From JBFXAN01 sp050184225 (GTDB lineage Bacteria; Chloroflexota; Dehalococcoidia; CAUJGQ01), in the NCBI GenBank assembly GCA_050184225.1, contig JBFXAN010000055.1:1-36507 (forward strand): a DNA stretch of 36,507 bases, given 5' to 3'. This document shows, one piece after another, positions 30,836 through 36,507 of the stretch (its first letter is position 1; every line of letters begins with the position of its first letter). The notes beneath the pieces are model-generated. The model was not told the origin of the DNA, did no database searches, and saw only the letters and a program-made list of their open reading frames with translations. The position numbers and the translations under genes are program-made.

Positions 30836-31831
30836 ATGAACCTCTCCCAACTCGAGGCGTTCATCGAGACCTGCGAGCAGGGTAGCTATACCCGTGCGGC
30901 AGAGCGGCTCTTTATCAGCCAGCCGGCGCTTCATCACAAAGTGAAACAGCTCGAGACGGCACTCGGGACACCGCTGCTCGTGGTGCGGAACCGGCACGTG
31001 GTCCCGACCGCCGAAGGTCAATTAGTCCTCGACGTTGCTAGACGCGTCTTGCAGGAGGTCCATAGCCTCGAGGAGCACTTCCGGCTGATGAAGGAGAACC
31101 AGGCCGTGCGGGTCGGGGCGACCTCGCTGCTCGGCGCCATGGTGCTCTCATCGGCCGTGGCCCAGTTTCGTGAGGAACGGCCGCATATCAGCGTTCAGGT
31201 CATCTCACTCGATCCCGACGAGCTCTACGACGCCTTCGTCGAGAACAAGGTCGATCTTGCCGTCGCGTGGCAGAAATACGTCACGCCGAACTTGCAAACC
31301 GAGCCACTTCGAGATTCGGCGACCGGGTGTTTTGCCTCCGTCGGTCATCCCCTCGCCGATGGCGAGGTGCACGAGCCGGACGAACTCCTCCAGTACCCAA
31401 TTGCCCTCACCGAGAAGGGCATGGGACTCCGCACCACCGTCGAACAGTGGTTCTTTGACGTGCTCGGCCTGCGCGATCTGCCGGTTGCATTCGAGGCGCG
31501 CACGGGCGCCCTGCTGGCGCAGGTCGCCGCTTCGTCCCCGGACTACATCACCTTCCTGCCGGAAGACGCCGCGCGGCAGTTCAATCTCGCGCCGATCCTG
31601 CTGGCGGCACCGACCTGGCGCTCGACCGCCGTGATCTGCTACTTGCCCGGACAGTATCACCGGCCGGCGGCAAAGCAGTTCCTCCACCATCTTCGCCGCA
31701 TCGCCACAGAGCAGCAGACAGCCCTTGGCCCCACCCACTCGCATCGCCCCGAGGGGCGGCAACTGGGAGATACCCCGCCCCTACTAGACAAAGATATTCC
31801 GCTCGGTCAAACGGGTGATCTCCGGCGGTGA
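30836..31831 (+). CDS. LysR family transcriptional regulator
   Basis: A 331-residue LysR-type regulator. The N-terminal helix-turn-helix (M-N-L-S-Q-L-E-A-F-I-E-T-C-E-Q-G-S-Y-T-R-A-A-E-R-L at 1-25, S-Q-P-A-L-H-H-K-V-K-Q-L-E at 29-41) is standard. A linker helix and an effector-binding domain from about 90 follow. It is 25-30 residues longer than usual at the C-terminus. That extension overlaps the 3' end of the convergent CoA-transferase gene by 48 bases. It diverges from the MaoC-ABC operon and lies just before the crotonase/CoA-transferase operon, so it probably controls both. The effector is presumably the transported acid or its CoA ester. Confidence 0.92.
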   Translation: MNLSQLEAFIETCEQGSYTRAAERLFISQPALHHKVKQLETALGTPLLVVRNRHVVPTAEGQLVLDVARRVLQEVHSLEEHFRLMKENQAVRVGATSLLGAMVLSSAVAQFREERPHISVQVISLDPDELYDAFVENKVDLAVAWQKYVTPNLQTEPLRDSATGCFASVGHPLADGEVHEPDELLQYPIALTEKGMGLRTTVEQWFFDVLGLRDLPVAFEARTGALLAQVAASSPDYITFLPEDAARQFNLAPILLAAPTWRSTAVICYLPGQYHRPAAKQFLHHLRRIATEQQTALGPTHSHRPEGRQLGDTPPLLDKDIPLGQTGDLRR

Positions 31832-33046
31832 CAGGCCGAGGATCTCTGTGAACACGTACTCGTTGTCTTGGCCGAGCTTGGGCGATGGCGCATACCGCGC
31901 TGGCGCCGCCGGTGTTTGCAGCCAGGGCAGCTTGACGATGTGGTAGGAGCCAATGCCGTCAGCCTCAAGCCGCGTCATGAGATCGCGCGCGACGAAGTGT
32001 TCGTTCGACAGCAGCTCGTCGAACTCAAGCACCGGTGCGCAGCAGACACGGGCGGTGCGTAGGTGGCGCACGACCGCATCACGCTCCAGCGTCGCGCACC
32101 AGCCGTCCAGCGCGGCGTCGATCTCGGCGAGTCGCGCCCGGCGCGCGTCGAGCTCATGCAGTTGCGCGAAGTCATCCGGCATTGCGGCGGTTGCGCAGAG
32201 ACCCTGCCATTCCGTGTCGTCATGCGCCGTGATCGCGACCCAGCGGCCATCGCCGCAGCGGTAGGTATTGTGCGGGGCACAATCGGGCACGCGGTTCCCG
32301 ACCGGGACGGGCTCGCGACCCGTCGCCAGGTATTCGAGGAACGGCTCAGCCATCAGCGCAATCGTGCTCTCCGCCATGGAGAGGTCGAAGTGGATACCAC
32401 CGCCCGTCCGGCGGGCATGCGCAAGGCCGGCGAGGATCGCGAGCGCCGCCGTCACACCGGTAAGTGGATCGGTCCAGGTGCCGCCGACCCCTCGCGGCGG
32501 TGTTCCTGGCCAGCTGGCAAGATACGTATGGCCGGCGAAGCCGTGAATCGACTTGCCGAACGCCCGCATCGCGGTGTCAGGTCCCGTCCTGCCCAAGCCG
32601 GAGGACGACACCATCACGAGGGACTCGTGACCGTCACGCAGCGTCTGATAATCAAGGCCCAAGCGCTCGGCAACGCCGGTGGAGAAGTTCTCGATCACCA
32701 CATCACTGGAGTCGATCAGCCGGCGCGCCATCCGTTGCCCTTCTGCGTCCCCCAGATTGATCGTGCAGTCCCGCTTGGAGTAATTCAGCATGTTGAAGGC
32801 GACGCTGCTGTCCATCGACTCGGCGTCGTTGATGAAGGGCGGGACACCGCGGAAGCGGTCGGGACGGTAATGTGATTCGACCTTGATCACCTCGGCGCCG
32901 AGTGCGGCCAGCCACTTCGTACAGTGCGGCCCGGCGAGCACCCAGCTGAAATCAGCAACACGAACGCCCGCCAATGGCAAGGCAGGGAGGTCCGACTCTT
33001 CCCCGCGCGGGGCAACCTGGGGCGAAACTGACGGCGTCTGACTCAT
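31784..33046 (-). CDS. CaiB/BaiF family CoA-transferase, catalytic Asp present
   Basis: A 420-residue family III CoA-transferase with a 20-residue N-terminal extension, then L-A-G-V-R-V-A-D-F-S-W-V-L-A-G-P at 25-40, G-A-E-V-I-K-V-E at 50-57 and N-Y-S-K-R-D at 88-93. The probable nucleophile is D193 in T-W-T-D-P-L-T-G-V-T-A-A, and N-R-V-P-D-C-A-P-H-N-T-Y-R-C-G-D-G follows. It overlaps the stop of its Asp-less partner by 4 bases (ATGA). With that partner and a crotonase-like protein it forms a three-gene minus-strand unit. The 3' end overlaps the LysR gene by 48 bases. The substrate is unknown. Confidence 0.92.
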   Translation of the reverse strand: MSQTPSVSPQVAPRGEESDLPALPLAGVRVADFSWVLAGPHCTKWLAALGAEVIKVESHYRPDRFRGVPPFINDAESMDSSVAFNMLNYSKRDCTINLGDAEGQRMARRLIDSSDVVIENFSTGVAERLGLDYQTLRDGHESLVMVSSSGLGRTGPDTAMRAFGKSIHGFAGHTYLASWPGTPPRGVGGTWTDPLTGVTAALAILAGLAHARRTGGGIHFDLSMAESTIALMAEPFLEYLATGREPVPVGNRVPDCAPHNTYRCGDGRWVAITAHDDTEWQGLCATAAMPDDFAQLHELDARRARLAEIDAALDGWCATLERDAVVRHLRTARVCCAPVLEFDELLSNEHFVARDLMTRLEADGIGSYHIVKLPWLQTPAAPARYAPSPKLGQDNEYVFTEILGLSPPEITRLTERNIFV

Positions 33047-34179
33047 ATTCCCAACCTCTGCACCGTCGACTCCGTATCAGCGCCGAAGGATCTGACCATA
33101 TCCGGGGTCGCCGGCACCTCCGCCGAACGAAGGCGGATCGGAGTCCGCGGTGCGCGGAAGCTCCGATCGGTTCCCGCGAATCCGATCGACGTGAACACCT
33201 CGCGCGCATCCATCTGCTGGTGGGCGACCACCTGGCCGATCGCGTTGACCGGGAAGGCGGTGATGCCCGCCTCCTGGCACGCGCGGTACACCGCCTCATT
33301 TGAACGTTCGCCGAGCCAGTGCTGAATCACCTGTGAGAGCTCCGGCCAGTGGGCCATCCGGTACGCCGGCTCGGTCAGTGGCGCGTTCTGCCAATCCGCG
33401 CGCCCAAGCAGCTGGGCCCAGCCAAGCCAGTTGTCATCGCCGCCCTGCGTGTAGACATAACCCTCACGACACCGCAGGAAGCCACGCGGCACCGTCTGCG
33501 GACGCGCGGACGGACCCTTCGGCAGCGGATGGCCGGCGAAGACGGCGGCTTGGGAGATCAGCGGCACCGATGCCAGGGCGTCGAGCACCGCCACATCGAG
33601 CAGCAGCGGGCGGCCGCTGGACTGGGTCCCGAACCAGCCCTGGAGGGCGGCGACGGCCGCGGTGAGCCCGCCGATGAACGCCGCTTGGTGCCCATAGAGT
33701 TGCATCGGCCGCTCGGTCGAGCGATCCGCTGGCTCCTCCGGGGTAACCGACGCGATGCCACTCAGCGCAAACTGCAGCAGCTCATCCTCACAGAGGTCGG
33801 CGTAGGGACTGCGCAGCCCGTGTGGCGTAACAACGCAGAGGGCAACCTCGGTATCCTCGTACACCGGCTCATCGAGCCAGTAGCGGTTGAAGTAGGGCAC
33901 ACTCGCGTCGTAGAGCACGATCTGCGCCCGATCACAGATCTGGCGAGCCACATGGTCACCATCGATCTCGGCAAGATCGAGGCACGCCGAACGTTTATTT
34001 GTCGCCAGATAGTCGACGACGTGAGGGGCCACGTCCCGCCGGGTACGCACCCGGTTCCCTGCCGGCGGCTCAAGCGCGATCACCTCCGCGCCGAGGTCGG
34101 CGAGCAGCCGGCCAGCGTATGCCGGCGCGAGTGAGTTGGTGATCTCGACCACCTTGAGCTCGGACAGCAATGGAAGCAC
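33043..34179 (-). CDS. CaiB/BaiF family CoA-transferase, subunit lacking the catalytic Asp
   Basis: A 378-residue family III CoA-transferase-like protein: L-K-V-V-E-I-T at 8-14, Y-A-G-R-L-L-A-D-L-G-A-E-V-I-A-L-E at 21-37 and T-N-K-R-S-A-C-L-D-L at 60-69. Where active members carry Asp it reads Q-A-A-F-I-G-G-L-T-A-A (165-175). It is shorter than its partner. The GTG at 34179 is preferred because GGAGG lies 9 bases upstream; a GTG at 34188 overlaps that site. It is translated together with the active paralogue (ATGA overlap). The 100 bases before it hold a GATAGTC motif (34217-34223, minus sense). Confidence 0.87.
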   Translation of the reverse strand: MLPLLSELKVVEITNSLAPAYAGRLLADLGAEVIALEPPAGNRVRTRRDVAPHVVDYLATNKRSACLDLAEIDGDHVARQICDRAQIVLYDASVPYFNRYWLDEPVYEDTEVALCVVTPHGLRSPYADLCEDELLQFALSGIASVTPEEPADRSTERPMQLYGHQAAFIGGLTAAVAALQGWFGTQSSGRPLLLDVAVLDALASVPLISQAAVFAGHPLPKGPSARPQTVPRGFLRCREGYVYTQGGDDNWLGWAQLLGRADWQNAPLTEPAYRMAHWPELSQVIQHWLGERSNEAVYRACQEAGITAFPVNAIGQVVAHQQMDAREVFTSIGFAGTDRSFRAPRTPIRLRSAEVPATPDMVRSFGADTESTVQRLGI

Positions 34180-34279
34180 GCGGCACACCCTCCGCTCAGC
34201 CTTGCGCGCATCGCCCGACTATCAACTAGCAGGGGATGTCACGGGGTTTGTCACTGAAACCCAACTCGCGGCTCGGCGG

Positions 34280-35056
34280 CTACCGCGCAAGCTCTTTGCG
34301 GTGCCGCCAGCTCTCATGCCGGTCGGCGCGGTCGTTCGTCTGCGCGAGCGCCATGAATCGATAGATGTCGGCCTGTTGGGTCGCCTCCAGGCCAGCATCA
34401 TAGCCAAAGCGCAGCGATTCCCGCGTCAGCCGGACGGCATGCACCGGCATCTGGGCAATGGCCCGCATCGTGGCGATTGCCTCGGGCAGGAGTTGCTCTT
34501 GCGGGTAGACGTGCGTCGCGATGCCCATCCGGAGCGCGTCCTCCGCACCGACCTTCCGCGCAGTGAGCGCCATGTTCAGGGCGTTTCCCTGGCCGACGAA
34601 TCGGGCAAGCCGAAGGGTGCCGCCGTAGGCGGGCAGGATGCCGAGGCTTGTCTGCGGTAAGCAGAAGACGGCCTGCTCCCCGGCGAGGATGAAGTCGCAG
34701 CACAGCGGCACGAGGCAACCGATCCCGATCGCGTAGCCGTTCACCGCACTGACGATCGGTTTTGGAAACGCGGAGAGCGTGTCGAATACCGGCATGTCGC
34801 GATGCGACGCCAGGTATTCCTCCGGCGAGTCGACACTGTGCGTCTGCGGGTTCTTGAGGTCGGCGCCGGCCGAAAAAGCACGACCGTTCCCGGTGAGGAC
34901 GACGCCGCGCACCTCATCATCCGCCTCGGCTTCCTGCAATCGCTGCATCAGCGCCTTGCCGATGTCTGCTCCCCAAGCATTGAGCCGTTCGGGACGGTTG
35001 AACATGATCACCGCCACACTGTCATGCTTTTCGATGAGAACAGCGTCGGTTGACAT
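34280..35056 (-). CDS. Crotonase (enoyl-CoA hydratase/isomerase) family protein lacking both catalytic Glu
   Basis: A 258-residue crotonase-fold protein. The oxyanion-hole elements F-S-A-G-A-D-L (61-67) and the G-Y-A-I-G-I-G-C helix start (107-114) are present, as is the trimer-forming C-terminus. Rat enoyl-CoA hydratase uses Glu144 (in G-C-E-L) and Glu164 (in P-E-I). Here these positions read G-C-L-V (L115) and P-Q-T (Q135), so classical hydration is unlikely. Other crotonase chemistries (isomerase, thioesterase, decarboxylase, hydrolase) remain possible. The ATG at 35056 matches the family start and has GGAGG 11 bases upstream; an in-frame start at 35149 would add 31 unlike residues. It leads the CoA-transferase operon. 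Confidence 0.9.
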   Translation of the reverse strand: MSTDAVLIEKHDSVAVIMFNRPERLNAWGADIGKALMQRLQEAEADDEVRGVVLTGNGRAFSAGADLKNPQTHSVDSPEEYLASHRDMPVFDTLSAFPKPIVSAVNGYAIGIGCLVPLCCDFILAGEQAVFCLPQTSLGILPAYGGTLRLARFVGQGNALNMALTARKVGAEDALRMGIATHVYPQEQLLPEAIATMRAIAQMPVHAVRLTRESLRFGYDAGLEATQQADIYRFMALAQTNDRADRHESWRHRKELAR

Positions 35057-35439
35057 CGTGTATCTACCTCCATGCGGACTTCCGTCGCCTAAGCACACCC
35101 GCGAGCATGTTAGAGCTGAATCGTACTCGTCGCCGATCGTCATAACCACTTCGAAGACTGGATAGCCCTATAGATTTCTGCCCAGCGGCCACGACGCGGA
35201 GGAACATCTGGCACGCTGTTTGCCCGGGCGTTGGTCAGGATGCGGGCACGACCATGCATTGTCGTATCTCCGTTGGCGGGCGTTGAGCTTGATGTGTCGG
35301 GCAGTGCCAGACCTGCGCCGCCATCATCCCTGCGAGGCGCCGCTGTGATACTGGCACAAGAGCCAGCTATGCTTGGCCGCCCACTCCGATACGATCGCTT
35401 CGGATGCCTGCCACAAACGCGCAACCTCGACGGAGAGCG
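35057..35439. other. Gene-free stretch upstream of the crotonase operon
   Basis: The only feature I can support is GGATAGCCCTATAG at 35160-35173, a variant of the motif found twice near the LysR gene. It lies about 105 bases upstream of the crotonase ATG and is a candidate LysR site. At 35352-35367 there is a CTGGC/GCCAG hairpin preceded by GTGATACTGGCA, a string also seen at 1659-1669 in the repeat. No complete sigma-70 pair is convincing in either direction. Confidence 0.4.
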
Positions 35440-36297
35440 ATGACGATATTCGAACACGCAACCGACTTTCTCTGGCGCAACGCGCGGCTGCTGGAACGCG
35501 CCTTGTTCGCCCATCAGTTCCTCGGCGCCCCCGCCGATCAGGTTCGGGACGCCGTTCGCGCCTACCGCAACCCCGACGGCGGCTTCGGTCACGCCCTCGA
35601 ACCCGACATTCGCGCCCCCACGAGCCAGCCACTCTTCGTCGAGGTAGCCTTCCGTGCCCTCCAGCAGGCCGGCATCCGCGATCAAGAGTTGGCGTTGGGC
35701 GCCTGCGACTTCCTCGCCTCCGTCGCGCGTGACGACGGCACAGTCCCGATCGCCCTGCCCAGCATGCTCGACTACCCCCGCGCCGCGCACTGGTCCGAAC
35801 TCGGCCCACCGGATGATTCGCCCAACCCCACCGCTTCAATCGCCGGCCTGTTGCTCTGGCAGGGCGTCGAGCACCCCTGGCTCGACCGCGCGACCGCCTG
35901 GTGTTGGCAGCGGCTGGAGCAACCAATCGGCGAGGCGCACGATCTGGTCACGGCGCTCACCTTCCTCCGATTCGCACCCGACCGGCCCCGCGCCGAAGCG
36001 CTGGCCGTACAGCTCGCCGGACAGGCATTCGGTGCCCGCTACTTCAAAGCGGAGCCGGGGCCGGGATCATACGGACTCACGCCCCTCCATCTCGCACCGT
36101 CACCCGACGCACCCGGCCGTTCCGCCTTTGCCGACGACCTGATCGCCGCCCATCTCGACGATCTGGCATCAGGCCAGCAGGAGGACGGCGGCTGGCCGAT
36201 CACCTGGAACCCGCCCGGCCCCGGAGCAGTAATGGAGTGGCGCGGCGTCTGGACGCTCGAAGCGCTCACGACCCTGCGTGCCTACGGACGGATCTGA
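35440..36297 (+). CDS. Alpha/alpha-toroid (prenyltransferase/terpene cyclase-like fold) protein
   Basis: A 285-residue protein with repeated inner/outer helix pairs and QW-like blocks: N-P-D-G-G-F-G-H-A-L-E-P-D near 43-55 and Q-Q-E-D-G-G-W-P-I-T-W near 246-256. Such blocks mark the alpha/alpha-barrel fold of squalene-hopene cyclases, prenyltransferases and complement-like domains. It lacks the D-x-D-D-T-A motif of cyclases and at under 300 residues is only about one barrel, so it is probably not a terpene cyclase. The ATG at 35440 has CGGAGAG upstream; an in-frame ATG at 35404 would add 12 residues. No function can be assigned. It appears to be a single gene. Confidence 0.75.
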   Translation: MTIFEHATDFLWRNARLLERALFAHQFLGAPADQVRDAVRAYRNPDGGFGHALEPDIRAPTSQPLFVEVAFRALQQAGIRDQELALGACDFLASVARDDGTVPIALPSMLDYPRAAHWSELGPPDDSPNPTASIAGLLLWQGVEHPWLDRATAWCWQRLEQPIGEAHDLVTALTFLRFAPDRPRAEALAVQLAGQAFGARYFKAEPGPGSYGLTPLHLAPSPDAPGRSAFADDLIAAHLDDLASGQQEDGGWPITWNPPGPGAVMEWRGVWTLEALTTLRAYGRI

Positions 36298-36350
36298 AAC
36301 GGGGGACGTGTTCTGCCGCCCGAGCATCGGTCATCCTGGTCGCACGGCGC

Positions 36351-36507
36351 CTACTCGAATCGCACCGATTCGGCAATGGTGACTAGTGGGTCAGTTGGCA
36401 CGGGCATTGCCGTTACAGGTACAGGCCGGTGAACGACGGTATGGGCGGCGGAGGGGGCGAGGAGTGCAAGCGCCGGACCCGCCCAGCCGATGCCGCCGCT
36501 CGCGGGC
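36351..36507 (-). CDS. Possible 3' end of a gene running off the window
   Basis: On the minus strand an open frame of 51 codons enters from the window edge and ends at a TAG (36351-36353). The last residues (T-D-P-L-V-T-I-A-E-S-V-R-F-E) look protein-like, with an alanine/proline-rich part before them. No family is recognisable from this fragment. In high-GC DNA such a frame can arise by chance, so confidence is low. Bases 36298-36350 hold no feature I can name. Confidence 0.3.
   Translation of the reverse strand, partial: PASGGIGWAGPALALLAPSAAHTVVHRPVPVTAMPVPTDPLVTIAESVRFE

Noticed and set aside
1..36507. CRISPR array, prophage, insertion sequence or integrase
   Set aside because: No regularly spaced repeats, no transposase or integrase sequence and no att-like duplications were seen.
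36298..36507. Plus-strand start of a new gene near 36429
   Set aside because: The short Gly/Glu/Arg-rich frame has no ribosome site or family pattern and runs off the window.

Overview
The window is high-GC DNA (I judge about two-thirds G+C by eye) with dense, mostly short-spaced genes, many ATGA-type overlaps and GC-rich palindromic repeats between genes. The gene set fits a heterotrophic Chloroflexota-like bacterium, possibly Thermomicrobia. It includes two Uma2 family proteins, an LLM-class oxidoreductase, an orphan form II CoxL-type molybdenum hydroxylase, a SNF2/SWIM pair, MscL with a zinc-ribbon tail and several CaiB-type CoA-transferases. The lineage is inferred from gene content only; there is no rRNA or marker gene.

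Layout. 0-6.3 kb, + strand: DinB-like protein, SDR dehydrogenase, a near-perfect 37-bp inverted repeat, a form II CoxL-like large subunit, Uma2 protein, DUF402 protein and a fumarylacetoacetase-family hydrolase. 6.3-6.7 kb, - strand: a small two-gene unit resembling a RelE/ParE toxin and its antitoxin. 6.9-9.1 kb: LD-carboxypeptidase and MFS transporter. 9.2-11 kb, - strand: ArsR regulator plus SRPBCC protein behind a consensus, apparently leaderless promoter, then an LLM oxidoreductase. 11.2-16.2 kb, + strand: SNF2 helicase, SWIM zinc-finger protein, MscL and a SnoaL-like protein with a damaged N-terminus.

16.2-21.5 kb is a molybdenum locus: molbindin (mop, - strand) divergent from a PadR regulator, modA, a cysteine-free molybdopterin-domain protein and a small Cys-rich protein. 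Next come a 565-base gene-free stretch rich in RNA structure, then modB and modC. The stretch holds a cloverleaf-like fold, a good sigma-70 type promoter and a long bulged hairpin in what would be a roughly 330-nt leader of modBC. This leader is the best candidate for something special here: a molybdenum-cofactor-type riboswitch or a new structured RNA class. The Mo enzymes in the window (CoxL-like, possibly the molybdopterin-domain protein) would be customers of this transport system.

21.6-26.4 kb, + strand: a second Uma2 protein, two adjacent CaiB/BaiF CoA-transferases and an acyl-CoA carboxylase carboxyltransferase subunit. 26.4-35.1 kb is a catabolic cluster around a LysR regulator. On the - strand there is a MaoC-like protein with an oligopeptide-type ABC importer (binding protein and two permeases, no ATPase). 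A crotonase-family protein with a second CoA-transferase pair follows, also on the - strand. In each CoA-transferase pair only one partner keeps the catalytic Asp, which suggests heteromeric enzymes. Short GATAGTC-like motifs recur at the promoters of this cluster. 35.4-36.3 kb encodes an alpha/alpha-toroid protein, and the last 160 bases may hold the 3' end of a - strand gene.
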